Assembly (NCBI RefSeq): GCF_027891095.1
Contig: NZ_JAQIIO010000001.1
Location: forward strand, 659,683 to 723,682
DNA length: 64,000 nucleotides
Direction: 5' to 3'
From: Aliiroseovarius salicola
GTDB lineage: Bacteria > Pseudomonadota > Alphaproteobacteria > Rhodobacterales > Rhodobacteraceae
Shown here: positions 46,674 to 56,021 of the stretch, one piece after another
Position numbering within the stretch: position 1 is the first letter of the stretch
How the letters are laid out: every line of letters begins with the position of its first letter
Made by a program: the position numbers and the translations under genes
The notes under the pieces: model-generated
What the model was told of the DNA's origin: nothing
What the model saw: the letters and a program-made list of their open reading frames with translations, nothing else
Database searches by the model: none

Positions 46674-47590
46674 TCGACAGTCATACCGGCGGCGAACCCA
46701 CCCGTGTGGTGGTCGACGGTGGGCCGGATCTTGGATCCGGCTCTCTGGCTGAGCGGGCGGCGCGGTTGTGGGAGGATCACCCCGATTTCTGCCCGTCTGT
46801 GATTTGTGAGCCTCGTGGTCATGACGCCATGGTCGGGGCGCTTTTGGTAGAACCCGATGATCCAAGCAGCACTGCCGGCGTCATATATTTCAACACAGTC
46901 GCCAATCTGGGCATGTGTGGCCACGCAACCATTGGTCTTGCTGTCACGCTTTATCACATGGGGCGTATTGGTCTTGGGCTGCACCGGTTCGAAACGCCTG
47001 TTGGCGTGGTCGAAGCAGAGCTGCTTACACCCAACCGCGTGCGCGTCGTGAATGTTGAGAGCTATCGCTTTTTGGCCAATGTGTCGGTTGAGGTAGAGGG
47101 GCTGGGCACCGTCACAGGCGACGTGGCCTATGGGGGGAATTGGTTTTTCCTCACTGATTCAGTGCCTATTCCACTCGAATTTGACCGGATGATGGATCTC
47201 ACAGTTGCGTCAGTCGCCATTCGCGACGCATTGGTGCGCGATGGCATTACGGGTGAGAACCATGCCTATATCGATCATGTTGAACTGATCGGGCCTGCTC
47301 ATGGCAAGGCCAATGGGCGCAATTTTGTGCTTTGCCCTGGCGGAGCCTATGATCGCTCGCCCTGTGGGACAGGATGTTCCGCTAAGCTGGCCTGCCTTGC
47401 AGAGGATGGAAAACTTAATCCGGGTGAGGTCTGGGAGCAGGAAAGCATCATCGACAGCACCTATGAATGTTCTTTCCAGCCCGGCGAACGAGGTGTGGTC
47501 CCCACCGTGATCGGAGAGGCATTTGTAACTTCGGAAGCAATACTCATCTTTGCCGGAACAGATCCTTATCGGACTGGCATCAGATTCTAA
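46664..47590 (+). CDS. 4-hydroxyproline 2-epimerase (proline racemase superfamily)
   Basis: A 308-residue cofactor-independent epimerase converting trans-4-hydroxy-L-proline to cis-4-hydroxy-D-proline. Both catalytic cysteines are present: C85 in NLGMCGHATIG and C234 in DRSPCGTGCSA, the Cys/Cys pair of epimerases in this superfamily. The start overlaps the preceding gene by 10 bp. Proline racemase would be the alternative, but the surrounding catabolic genes argue for hydroxyproline. Confidence 0.9.
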   Translation: MRVIDSHTGGEPTRVVVDGGPDLGSGSLAERAARLWEDHPDFCPSVICEPRGHDAMVGALLVEPDDPSSTAGVIYFNTVANLGMCGHATIGLAVTLYHMGRIGLGLHRFETPVGVVEAELLTPNRVRVVNVESYRFLANVSVEVEGLGTVTGDVAYGGNWFFLTDSVPIPLEFDRMMDLTVASVAIRDALVRDGITGENHAYIDHVELIGPAHGKANGRNFVLCPGGAYDRSPCGTGCSAKLACLAEDGKLNPGEVWEQESIIDSTYECSFQPGERGVVPTVIGEAFVTSEAILIFAGTDPYRTGIRF

Positions 47591-47611
47591 TACAACGAAA
47601 TAGAGACTAAT

Positions 47612-49042
47612 ATGGACTTCAAGAATTATATCGCGGGCCAGTGGGACGTAACGACAGATGGCGTTGAAAACATCAATCCGTCAGATATTTCGGACATCGT
47701 TGGTGTGGCGGCAAAAGGTGGCGCGGACGATATCGACTGCGCGATTGCGGCGGCGCATCAAGCGGCTCCAACCTGGGCTGCCTCAACCCCGCAGCAGCGT
47801 TTTGATGCGCTGGACTTCATTGGAAGCGAGATCCTTGCCCGCAAGGAAGAGCTGGGTCACCTCCTGAGCCGTGAAGAAGGAAAGACCTTGCCGGAGGGCA
47901 TTGGAGAAGCGGCGCGCGCGGGGCAGATCTTCAAGTTCTTCGCTGGCGAATGCCTTCGCCAGACCGGAGATCATTTAGCATCTGTTCGTCCGGGTATCGA
48001 TGTTGACGTAACCCGTTCTCCTGTTGGGGTGGTTGGTTTGATCACGCCTTGGAACTTCCCAATCGCGATCCCTGCATGGAAGATTGCGCCCGCGTTGGCT
48101 TACGGCAATGCGGTGATCCTGAAGCCGGCGGAACTGGTGCCGGGCTGCGCTTGGGCGCTTGTTGAAATCATCAGCCGTTCGGGCCTGCCCGAAGGCGTGG
48201 TTAACCTCGTGATGGGACGTGGGTCGGAGATTGGTCCGAAGCTTGTGGATGATGCGCGTGTCAATGCAATCTCGTTCACCGGATCTGTGCCAACGGGGCG
48301 GGGGATCGCCGCCGCTTGTGGGGCCAATCTGAAAAAAGTCCAGCTTGAGATGGGTGGCAAGAACCCGATGGTGGTTCTGGATGACGCTGATCTGGACGTA
48401 GCGGTGGATGCGTGCCTGAACGGTGCCTTTTTCTCGACCGGGCAACGCTGTACCGCCTCGTCCCGCCTGATCGTGACCGAAGGGATCCATGATCGTTTTG
48501 TGGGAGCGCTCGCAGAAGCCGCAGCGAACTTGAAAGTAGGTCATGCCCTTGAAGCGGGGGTTCAGATGGGGCCGGTTGTGGATGAACGGCAGCTCGCTCA
48601 GGATCTCCAATATGTCTCTATTGCAGCGCAAGAAGGTGGAAATGTGCTGGGAGGTGAACGCGTCTCACGCGAAACAGACGGTTTCTTCATGACCCCGGCA
48701 TTGATCACCGAGACGACCAACGACATGCGCATTAACCGTGAAGAAGTGTTCGGCCCGGTGGCCAGCGTCATCCGTGTGAAAAACTATGAAGAAGCGCTTT
48801 CGGTTGCCAATGATACCGAGTTTGGCCTGTCTTCTGGGATCTGCACTCAGTCGCTCAAATATGCCACGCACTTCAAGGCAAATGCACAGGCCGGGATGGT
48901 GATGGTGAACCTGCCAACTGCCGGTGTCGATTATCACGTACCATTTGGCGGAACCAAAGGGTCGAGCTTTGGTTCGCGAGAGCAGGGTGCCTATGCGGCT
49001 GAGTTCTATACGAGCGTGAAAACTGCCTATACCCTGCCCTGA
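47612..49042 (+). CDS. Aldehyde dehydrogenase, likely 2-oxoglutarate semialdehyde dehydrogenase
   Basis: A 476-residue NAD(P)-dependent aldehyde dehydrogenase with catalytic C280 (FFSTGQRCTASSR), general base E246 (LEMGGKNP), and the cofactor motif FTGSVPTGR. In this operon it would oxidise 2-oxoglutarate semialdehyde to 2-oxoglutarate, the final step of hydroxyproline catabolism. Substrate by context only. Confidence 0.88.
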   Translation: MDFKNYIAGQWDVTTDGVENINPSDISDIVGVAAKGGADDIDCAIAAAHQAAPTWAASTPQQRFDALDFIGSEILARKEELGHLLSREEGKTLPEGIGEAARAGQIFKFFAGECLRQTGDHLASVRPGIDVDVTRSPVGVVGLITPWNFPIAIPAWKIAPALAYGNAVILKPAELVPGCAWALVEIISRSGLPEGVVNLVMGRGSEIGPKLVDDARVNAISFTGSVPTGRGIAAACGANLKKVQLEMGGKNPMVVLDDADLDVAVDACLNGAFFSTGQRCTASSRLIVTEGIHDRFVGALAEAAANLKVGHALEAGVQMGPVVDERQLAQDLQYVSIAAQEGGNVLGGERVSRETDGFFMTPALITETTNDMRINREEVFGPVASVIRVKNYEEALSVANDTEFGLSSGICTQSLKYATHFKANAQAGMVMVNLPTAGVDYHVPFGGTKGSSFGSREQGAYAAEFYTSVKTAYTLP

Positions 49043-49066
49043 TAAAGACAAACCCAGGAGGTCCTG

Positions 49067-50317
49067 ATGACGCAACCCAACACCCATGATGTCCTCGTCA
49101 TCGGGGCCGGTATCGTTGGTATTTCAACCGCGCTTGCATTGCAGTCGCAAGGGCGACGCGTGACGGTTTGGGACAGGAAAGGTGTGGCGCAGGAGGCTTC
49201 AAAAGGAAATGCAGGCGCATTTGCCTTTGCCGAGGTCGAACCCCTTGCCGCACCCGGGATCATGATGAAAGCGCCAAAATGGTTGCTGGATCCCCTCGGA
49301 CCTTTATCCGTGCCACCTCGCTATGCGTTGAAGATTGCGCCATGGATGCTCCGCTTTTGGCGCGCGTCGTGGCGAGATCGATATGATGCGGCGGTTCAGG
49401 CGCAGGTCAATCTGATGAACCACTGCGAGGCAGCATTCGAGCGGCAATTGGCCCAGGATGGTGATCCCTCCCATATTCGTCGTGAGGGTCAACTGAGTGT
49501 CTATCAGGGCGATACTCAATTTCGCTCAGCATTGCCTGCGCTTAAACGTCGTCAGGATCTCGGGATAGAGGTCACGCTTCTGGAAGGGGCAGGTGCGATT
49601 GCTGAGATCCAGCCGGGATTATCTGCTGATTTCACCCGTGGTGCTTTCACGCCCGGTTGGTTCAATGCCAATGACCCGGCTTTATGGGCCGAACATCTTG
49701 CACATCGTTTCGTCGAAAAGGGTGGAGTGGTTGAGATAAAATCAGTCTCTAATTTGAAGAATAGAGACGCATATATTGAGCTTGAAGGAGATTTTGGCGC
49801 CACCTCAGCATCCCATGTCGTGATTTGCGCTGGGGCGTGGTCGCATCACCTTTCCGCAGCACTTGGTGATAAACTGCCTTTGGAAACCGAACGTGGATAC
49901 AACACCACATTGCCCACACAATCCGTTGATTTGCGCACCCATGTAACTTTTGGGGCGCATGGATTTGTAATGTCAAAGATCGGCGATGGCATTCGTGTGG
50001 GTGGCGCGGTTGAACTGGGCGGGTTGGACTTGCCACCAAATTATAAGCGCTCAGAAATCCTGCTGAAAAAGGCAAAGGCCTTTTTCCCTGACTTAGAGAC
50101 GAATAATGGAACGCAATGGATGGGGTTCCGCCCATCCATGCCGGACAGCCTGCCGGTGATTGGATCTTCTCCCAAAGCCCGACGCGTGACCTATGCGTTC
50201 GGGCACGGGCATCTTGGGTTAACGCAATCTGCGGGTACGGCGGAGCTTGTCGCCAGTTTGGTTCAGGGAGAGGCGCCTGCGATTGATTTGTCCCCGTATC
50301 GCCCCTCGCGGTTTTAG
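49067..50317 (+). CDS. FAD-dependent D-amino-acid oxidase/dehydrogenase-like, likely acting on D-hydroxyproline
   Basis: A 416-residue DAO-family flavoprotein. The Rossmann motif [28 protein letters not shown] is at residues 9-36 and the C-terminal [20 protein letters not shown] closes the FAD site, as in DadA-like enzymes. Its place after the epimerase suggests oxidation of cis-4-hydroxy-D-proline to 1-pyrroline-4-hydroxy-2-carboxylate. It has a good ribosome site (CAGGAGGT). Confidence 0.88.
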   Translation: MTQPNTHDVLVIGAGIVGISTALALQSQGRRVTVWDRKGVAQEASKGNAGAFAFAEVEPLAAPGIMMKAPKWLLDPLGPLSVPPRYALKIAPWMLRFWRASWRDRYDAAVQAQVNLMNHCEAAFERQLAQDGDPSHIRREGQLSVYQGDTQFRSALPALKRRQDLGIEVTLLEGAGAIAEIQPGLSADFTRGAFTPGWFNANDPALWAEHLAHRFVEKGGVVEIKSVSNLKNRDAYIELEGDFGATSASHVVICAGAWSHHLSAALGDKLPLETERGYNTTLPTQSVDLRTHVTFGAHGFVMSKIGDGIRVGGAVELGGLDLPPNYKRSEILLKKAKAFFPDLETNNGTQWMGFRPSMPDSLPVIGSSPKARRVTYAFGHGHLGLTQSAGTAELVASLVQGEAPAIDLSPYRPSRF

Positions 50318-50327
50318 GAGAACAGCC

Positions 50328-51353
50328 ATGCGGTCATCGAAAACCATTCATGTTGTGTCGTGCCACGCAGAAGGTGAAGTGGGGGATGTGATTGTCGGAG
50401 GCGTTGCGCCTCCGCCCGGGGATACAGTCTGGGATCAACGCACCTGGATTGCCGAAGATGACACGCTGCGCCGCTTTATGCTTAACGAACCGAGGGGAGG
50501 CGTATTCCGCCATGTGAACCTTTTGGTGCCGCCAAAACACCCTGATGCCGATGCCGCCTGGATCATCATGGAGCCGGAAGACACCCCTCCAATGTCCGGA
50601 TCAAATTCGATCTGTGTTTCTACGGTGCTTCTGGACAGTGGCATCTTGCCGATGCAGGAACCGGAAACGCATCTGACACTTGAGGCCCCCGGCGGGTTGG
50701 TCCGCGTTCGTGCGGAATGCAAGGACGGAAAGGCCGAACGGATTTACGTGCAGAATGTGGCAAGCTTTGCCGACAAGCTCGATGTGATGATCGAAGTTTC
50801 CGGTGTCGGGACATTGCGTGTTGATACGGCATTTGGTGGTGACAGTTTCGTCATTGTTGAAGCCGAGGATCTTGGGTTTTCAATTTCCCCGGATGAGGCA
50901 GCAGATCTGGCGCGCATCGGGGCAAAGATCACGGATGCGGCAAATGAGCAACTTGGCTTCAGCCACCCTGTCACCGACTGGAACCATATCTCATTCTGTC
51001 AGATCACTGGCCCGCTAACACGCGAAGGAAATGTTTTGACGGGGAAGAATACGGTTTCCATCAAACCCGGCAAACTTGACCGCTCTCCGACCGGAACAGG
51101 CGCTTCAGCAAGAATGGCGGTTATGCTTGCCAAAGAACAGATGGCATTGACGGACCACTATCACGCAAGGTCGGTGATCGACAGCGAGTTCCGATGTCGG
51201 ATCGTCGAGAAGGTAGAGTTGAACGGTCGCCCTGCGATCACCCCTGAAATCTCGGGGCGCGCGTGGATCACCGGCACGCATCAACACATGCTGGACCCAT
51301 CAGATCCGTGGCCCGGAGGGTATCGCCTGTCCGACACTTGGGGCGCAAGCTGA
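50328..51353 (+). CDS. Proline-racemase-fold protein with Ser/Thr active-site pair (possible 3-hydroxyproline dehydratase)
   Basis: A 341-residue member of the proline racemase superfamily. At the two catalytic positions it has S90 ([10 protein letters not shown]) and T255 ([11 protein letters not shown]) instead of two cysteines. Cys/Cys enzymes are racemases or epimerases and Cys/Thr enzymes are trans-3-hydroxy-L-proline dehydratases; a Ser/Thr pair should not epimerise by the two-thiol mechanism. A dehydratase of a 3-hydroxyproline or another proline derivative is plausible. ATG 50328 follows TAGGAG, 10 bp after the oxidase stop. The frame is open further upstream but that part overlaps the oxidase gene. 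Confidence 0.85.
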   Translation: MRSSKTIHVVSCHAEGEVGDVIVGGVAPPPGDTVWDQRTWIAEDDTLRRFMLNEPRGGVFRHVNLLVPPKHPDADAAWIIMEPEDTPPMSGSNSICVSTVLLDSGILPMQEPETHLTLEAPGGLVRVRAECKDGKAERIYVQNVASFADKLDVMIEVSGVGTLRVDTAFGGDSFVIVEAEDLGFSISPDEAADLARIGAKITDAANEQLGFSHPVTDWNHISFCQITGPLTREGNVLTGKNTVSIKPGKLDRSPTGTGASARMAVMLAKEQMALTDHYHARSVIDSEFRCRIVEKVELNGRPAITPEISGRAWITGTHQHMLDPSDPWPGGYRLSDTWGAS

Positions 51354-51477
51354 AACCTGCCTGCTGTCTGGCAAGAATTCGCCCGAGTTACCCTCTTCGC
51401 CCAATACGCCTCAATTTTGCCCAACAAACGTGCGATTCAATCAAAGTTGTGTCTTAAAACAGAAGGGCAAGAAAGAA

Positions 51478-52383
51478 ATGCGATCAGTCAGCACAGCCGT
51501 TGGAGCGGTTATTTTATCGGCAGTTGGCCTTATGGGGCCGGAACTGGTTTCAAATGGTATGACCGGATTGGGCATGGAAAGCGGCGCAGCCTATGCAAAA
51601 GGCGGCAAAGACCGAGATGGAAAAGATCGTGGCGGCAAGGATCGTGGTGGGAAAGGTTCCAAACCATCGGGTAAGACGACCTCGACAGGGGGAAAACCTA
51701 CTTGGGTCGGTGGTGGCAAGCCCACGACCAAACACACCAAGGCGGCTCCGCAATCTTCTCCAAAACCGCAATCTGCACCCACTGTTGAAAAGCCCAAGAA
51801 CCTAAATGCGGAACTGAAGGGTCTGAATTCGCTTAAGCGAAATATCAACGGAGTGATGAACAGTTCGGATCCGAAGATGACCGGTTTCCAAGAGTACATT
51901 CAGGCCAGCGCGGATCTTAAAGAGTTGGAAGCGCAAATCGAGACGGATGAGAAAAAGTTGGCAGAGCTTAAGGCGCTGGCAGAGAAGGATGAACCCAAAC
52001 CCGAAGATTTCACGAAAAGTGATGGTTCTCTGGACGACGATGCATATCAAACAGCCAAGCAGGAATGGCAGGATGCTCAGGATGACGTTACCGATCTCGA
52101 AAAGAAGATCGAAGATGCCAATGCGGAATTGAAAGATCTTGAGGACGCCACGAGCGAGGATGCTCTGGAGCAGGCTATTGTCGATGGCATGAACGCGACC
52201 GGGAACGAGACAACTACCGCTGAAGATCTTTCTCCCGAAGTTGTGGAGTGGGTCGAAGAGCAAATGGGTGTCGGAGAGGACGAAGGCTTGATCGATGACT
52301 ATATCGCTCAGCAAGAAGAAGAGGCCGCAGCAGCAGCAGCAGCGGCTGAAGCCGAAGCAACTCCCACAGAAGAGCCCGTCTGA
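51478..52383 (+). CDS. Exported coiled-coil protein of unknown function
   Basis: A 301-residue protein I do not recognise. A signal-like N-terminus ends at AYA (38-40). Residues 41-60 are an imperfect GGKDR repeat (KGGKDRDGKDRGGKDRGGKG), and up to about 107 the chain is basic, Gly/Lys/Pro-rich and probably disordered. Residues 145-225 form a predicted coiled coil (ADLKELEAQIETDEKKLAEL; DVTDLEKKIEDANAELKDLE). The C-terminus is very acidic and ends in an AEEE/Ala-rich tract. The charge split suggests an envelope or surface role. ATG 51478 has only a weak purine stretch upstream. It lies between the hydroxyproline operon and a GntR gene, ending in a shared terminator. Confidence 0.7.
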   Translation: MRSVSTAVGAVILSAVGLMGPELVSNGMTGLGMESGAAYAKGGKDRDGKDRGGKDRGGKGSKPSGKTTSTGGKPTWVGGGKPTTKHTKAAPQSSPKPQSAPTVEKPKNLNAELKGLNSLKRNINGVMNSSDPKMTGFQEYIQASADLKELEAQIETDEKKLAELKALAEKDEPKPEDFTKSDGSLDDDAYQTAKQEWQDAQDDVTDLEKKIEDANAELKDLEDATSEDALEQAIVDGMNATGNETTTAEDLSPEVVEWVEEQMGVGEDEGLIDDYIAQQEEEAAAAAAAAEAEATPTEEPV

Positions 52384-52404
52384 TTGCGTCTTATGAGAAT
52401 AGAT

Positions 52405-52434
52405 AAGCCCCGGCCATAATGGTCCGGGGCTTTT
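52405..52434. terminator. Terminator between the coiled-coil gene and the second GntR gene
   Basis: AAGCCCCGG-rich left arm pairs with CCGGGGCTT, followed by TTTTAG on the plus strand, between convergent genes. Confidence 0.75.
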
Positions 52435-53071
52435 AGTCTTTTAGGGCTTGGGCGTGAATCGCCACGACCCCCATCAAGGTTTCCATGGACTGATATGCGC
52501 GCAGATCATCGCGCGCGAGCACTGCATCCATCACTGTTATATGTGCCTGTCCAAGGCGCTCCATGCTGTCACGAGAAAAATAGCGATACCAAAACCGGCG
52601 GGAATGCGTTTGTAAAGGCGCAAGGATATTGGTGAGATAGATGTTTTCTGCGGCTGCCATTACGGCAACGTCAAACCCTTTGTCTGCCTTGAGGTAAAGC
52701 TTGGCGTCCTGCGCAGGTAAACTGTCCAGCATCATTTGACGGTATGTCTTCACATCCTCAAGCAAGTTTGGAGTGATGAAGCGGGCAGCAGCGCGGGCTA
52801 GTCGCGGCTCGAGCACTTGCCTTAATTCAACAACTTTTGCGCAATCTTCAGCTCGAATTTCTGAAATCTTGAACCCGGCGCGAGGGCGCACTTCGATCAG
52901 CCCCTCCCAGGACAGGCGCTGCATTGCTTCGCGGACAGGGGTGCGTCCCAATCCGATCATCTCGATCAGCTTTCTCTCTGAGATCAAGGATCCTGGTTCC
53001 AGTGCGAGGGTCACGATCTTTTCTTCAATCGCGAGATAGGCCTGATTGGCGAGGTTCAGGTTTTGGGACAT
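52433..53071 (-). CDS. GntR-family regulator (FCD type) of the peptide ABC operon
   Basis: A 212-residue regulator with a winged helix (about 8-72; LISERKLIEMIGLGRTPVREAMQRLSWEGLIEVRPRAG) and an FCD ligand domain. I chose ATG 53071 because the upstream GTG at 53110 overlaps a perfect 14-bp palindrome that looks like its own operator. It is divergent from the dipeptide transporter and so probably controls it. Confidence 0.88.
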   Translation of the reverse strand: MSQNLNLANQAYLAIEEKIVTLALEPGSLISERKLIEMIGLGRTPVREAMQRLSWEGLIEVRPRAGFKISEIRAEDCAKVVELRQVLEPRLARAAARFITPNLLEDVKTYRQMMLDSLPAQDAKLYLKADKGFDVAVMAAAENIYLTNILAPLQTHSRRFWYRYFSRDSMERLGQAHITVMDAVLARDDLRAYQSMETLMGVVAIHAQALKD

Positions 53072-53108
53072 TGGCGAGAATCCAGATCGAAAGGAGTATT
53101 GGCGCGTC

Positions 53109-53122
53109 ACTAATATATTAGT
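53109..53122. promoter_or_regulatory. Palindromic operator near the second GntR gene
   Basis: ACTAATATATTAGT is a perfect 14-bp palindrome 38 bp upstream of the chosen GntR start. A related sequence (AGTGATATATCAGT, 11 of 14 identical) lies at 53255-53268, closer to the transporter gene. The two together suggest auto-control plus control of the transporter. Confidence 0.55.
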
Positions 53123-53254
53123 CTCGCGGAAATTTTAAGTGGCACCTGCATCGTAAGGTGAATCACCTTTCAAGACATTTTTACCAATAGATCAAAATGC
53201 GTCGCAATTGCAGCAATAATATTGCGTAAACATATGTAAATCAGCAAATATTTT

Positions 53255-53268
53255 AGTGATATATCAGT
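53255..53268. promoter_or_regulatory. Second GntR-like site in front of the peptide ABC operon
   Basis: AGTGATATATCAGT contains the exact palindrome TGATATATCA and resembles the site at 53109. Another small palindrome, GCAATA-A-TATTGC, lies at 53213-53225 in the same region. Confidence 0.4.
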
Positions 53269-53345
53269 GTTGATTTGCTGGAAACTGCACCGTAAGCTGC
53301 CCCCATTCCGCGCCGCTTGGCGCGTAGACCTATTGGGAGGAACTC

Positions 53346-54938
53346 ATGAAAAAACAATTCAAGCTGGCCGGCATTGCAGCGGCCGCAATGATGACTGCGT
53401 CGACAGCCATGGCGGCTGGCACGCTGGTCTATTGCTCGGAAGGCTCGCCGGAAGGATTTGACGCTGCGCTTTACACGTCAGGCACCACCTTTGATGCTTC
53501 GTCAAAAGCGATTTATAGCCGCTTGACCGAGTTCGAAACCGGCACGACCAATATCATCCCCGGCCTGGCTGAAAGCTGGTCCGTATCGGATGATGGCCTG
53601 GAGTACACCTTCAATCTGCGTCCCGGCGTGAAGTTCCACTCCACCGAGTACTTCACTCCATCGCGCGACATGAATGCAGATGACGTGATCTTTACCTTCG
53701 AGCGTCAAGGGAACGAAGCCAACCCGTATAACCAAGTGTCAGGCGGCACCTGGGAATACTACAACGGCATGTCGATGCCGTCGCTGATCAAAGAGATCGT
53801 TAAAGTCGACGACATGACGGTGAAATTTGTTCTGAACCGTCCAGAAGCACCGATGGTTTCGAACCTCGCCATGGATTTTGCTTCGGTTGTTTCGAAAGAA
53901 TATGCTGACGCCATGCTTGCTGCAGGCACCCCTGAGAATGTGAACCAGCAACCGATCGGCACTGGCCCGTTCCAATTCGTTGGCTATCAGAAAGACGCCG
54001 TTGTGCGTTACGCTGCTAACCCAAGCTTCTTCCGCGGTAAGGCCGATGTGGACAACCTGATCTTTGCGATCACCCCGGATGCTGCTGTGCGTTATCAAAA
54101 GCTGAAAGCTGGTGAATGTCACGTGATGCCGTATCCAAACCCGGCTGATGTTGATGCGATGCGTGCTGACGCTGACATCAACCTGACCGAACAGGAAGGC
54201 CTGAACGTGGGCTACCTGGCCTACAACTCGATGGTTGCCCCGTTTGACAAGCCGGAAGTGCGTAAAGCGCTGAACATGGCGATCAACAAGCAAGCCATCA
54301 TCGATGTTGTGTTCCAAGGCGCCGGTAAAATCGCCAAGAACCCGATCCCGCCGACCATCTGGTCCTACAACGATGCCATCGTTGATGATCCGTATGATCC
54401 GGTGAAATCGAAAGAGATGCTCGCAGCTGCTGGCGTGAGTGATCTGTCGATGAAGATCTGGGCCATGCCGGTTCAGCGTCCCTACAACCCGAACGCCCGC
54501 CGTATGGCTGAGCTGATCCAAGAGGACTTCGGCAAAGTTGGCGTTCAGGCTGAAGTCGTGTCCTACGAATGGGGTGAATACCTGTCGCGTTCGAAAGACA
54601 AGGATCGTGACGGTGCCGTGCTGCTGGGTTGGACCGGTGACAACGGTGACCCCGACAACTTCCTGGCCGTTCTTCTCGGCTGTGACGGTGTTGGCGGTTC
54701 GAACCGTGCGCAATGGTGCAACGACGAGTTCCAAGCTCTGATCGTGGAAGCCAAGCAAGAATCGGATCCAGCCAAGCGGACCGCGCTGTATGAGCAAGCT
54801 CAGGTCGTGTTCAAAGAGCAGGCACCTTGGGCCACCATTGCCCACTCGATCGTGCACATGCCTCTGCGTAACGAGGTCAAAGGCTATAAGATCGACCCGC
54901 TGGGCGGTCACATCTTCTACGGCGTAAGCGTAGAATAA
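53346..54938 (+). CDS. Dipeptide/oligopeptide ABC substrate-binding protein (DppA-like)
   Basis: A 530-residue periplasmic protein with a signal peptide (MKKQFKLAGIAAAAMMTASTAMA) and the opening TLVYCSEGSPEGFDAALYTSG typical of DppA. Landmarks DGLEYTFNLRPGVKFH, LNMAINKQAIID and LGWTGDNGDPDNFL agree with dipeptide-binding members. GGGAGGA precedes the ATG. In its neighbourhood the ligands may be Pro- or hydroxyproline-containing dipeptides (inference). Confidence 0.92.
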   Translation: MKKQFKLAGIAAAAMMTASTAMAAGTLVYCSEGSPEGFDAALYTSGTTFDASSKAIYSRLTEFETGTTNIIPGLAESWSVSDDGLEYTFNLRPGVKFHSTEYFTPSRDMNADDVIFTFERQGNEANPYNQVSGGTWEYYNGMSMPSLIKEIVKVDDMTVKFVLNRPEAPMVSNLAMDFASVVSKEYADAMLAAGTPENVNQQPIGTGPFQFVGYQKDAVVRYAANPSFFRGKADVDNLIFAITPDAAVRYQKLKAGECHVMPYPNPADVDAMRADADINLTEQEGLNVGYLAYNSMVAPFDKPEVRKALNMAINKQAIIDVVFQGAGKIAKNPIPPTIWSYNDAIVDDPYDPVKSKEMLAAAGVSDLSMKIWAMPVQRPYNPNARRMAELIQEDFGKVGVQAEVVSYEWGEYLSRSKDKDRDGAVLLGWTGDNGDPDNFLAVLLGCDGVGGSNRAQWCNDEFQALIVEAKQESDPAKRTALYEQAQVVFKEQAPWATIAHSIVHMPLRNEVKGYKIDPLGGHIFYGVSVE

Positions 54939-54959
54939 GTAGCGTTTTCAACGCAATAA

Positions 54960-54986
54960 GGGCCGGGTGTTTTATGCGCCCGGCCC
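54960..54986 (+). repeat. Stable hairpin between binding protein and permease genes
   Basis: GGGCCGGG pairs with CCCGGCCC. There is no T-run, so it more likely protects the 3' end of the binding-protein mRNA than terminates transcription. Confidence 0.55.
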
Positions 54987-55010
54987 AGCCAGTTCAAGCG
55001 AGCCACAAAT

Positions 55011-56018
55011 ATGCTGTCCTTTCTGCTGCGCAGGCTTCTGACTTTCGTGCCAACCTTTTTTGGTGTGACGGTCGTCTCCTTCCTCTTCATCCGACTTCTT
55101 CCCGGCGACCCGATCCTGCTATTGGCAGGGGAACGTGGTGTTGGCGAAGAACGATATGCCGAACTCATTAAGCAATTCGGGTTCGATCAACCGATCTGGA
55201 AACAGTATCTCGACTATCTCTGGGGCGTGATGCAGGGGGATCTTGGAAACTCTTTCGTAACCAAGAAACCGGTTGTGACCGAGTTTTTTGCCCTTTTCCC
55301 AGCTACGCTGGAGTTGTCGATCTGCGCAATTATCCTCGCGATCGTTGTTGGTATTCCGGCAGGTGTTATTGCCGCTGTTAACCGTGGCAAGTTCTTTGAT
55401 CAGGCACTGATGACGGGTGCTCTGATCGGGTACTCTATGCCGATCTTCTGGTGGGCGCTTCTGCTGATCATCGTGTTTTCATCCGGGTTGGGATGGACGC
55501 CAGTGTCGGGCCGCATCTCATTCCTCTATTTCTTTGATGAGGCGACTGGCTTCATGCTGATCGACAGCTTGCTGTCAGGTCAGAAGGGGGCCTTTGCTTC
55601 CGCTGTCAGCCACCTGATCCTGCCAACAATCGTGTTGGCAACGATCCCGCTTGCGGTGATCGCCCGTCAGACCCGCTCGGCCATGCTCGAAGTGTTGGGC
55701 GAAGATTATGTGCGCACCGCAAAAGCCAAGGGCCTGTCGCCTCTGCGCGTCAACGGTCAGCACGCGCTGCGCAACGCCTTGATCCCGGTTGTCACCGTGA
55801 TCGGCCTTTTGGTCGGTACGCTTTTGGCCGGGGCGATCCTGACCGAAACGATCTTTTCCTGGCCGGGCATCGGCAAGTGGATGGTCGATAGTATCTTCCG
55901 CCGCGACTATCAGGTGGTGCAGGGCGGGCTTCTGCTGATCGCGTCCATCATCATGATCGTGAACCTGACCGTGGATCTGCTCTACGGCTGGATCAACCCG
56001 AAAATCAGAAAGGGCTGA
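55011..56018 (+). CDS. Dipeptide ABC permease (DppB-like)
   Basis: A 335-residue permease starting LLRRLLTFVPTFFGVTVVSFLFIRLLPGDP, the standard DppB opening, with an EAA loop TAKAKGLSPLRVNGQHALRNALIPV. Six helices are visible. It is followed 3 bp later by the DppC-like gene. Confidence 0.93.
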   Translation: MLSFLLRRLLTFVPTFFGVTVVSFLFIRLLPGDPILLLAGERGVGEERYAELIKQFGFDQPIWKQYLDYLWGVMQGDLGNSFVTKKPVVTEFFALFPATLELSICAIILAIVVGIPAGVIAAVNRGKFFDQALMTGALIGYSMPIFWWALLLIIVFSSGLGWTPVSGRISFLYFFDEATGFMLIDSLLSGQKGAFASAVSHLILPTIVLATIPLAVIARQTRSAMLEVLGEDYVRTAKAKGLSPLRVNGQHALRNALIPVVTVIGLLVGTLLAGAILTETIFSWPGIGKWMVDSIFRRDYQVVQGGLLLIASIIMIVNLTVDLLYGWINPKIRKG

Positions 56019-56021
56019 GTG

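Noticed and set aside
51641..51660. CRISPR-like or tandem DNA repeat in the GGKDR region
   Set aside because: The short similar units are in-frame codons of a Gly/Lys/Asp-rich protein segment; no spacers or conserved repeat length.
53739..54911. 390-residue frame antisense to the DppA-like gene
   Set aside because: Mirror frame of a recognised binding protein, no domain seen.
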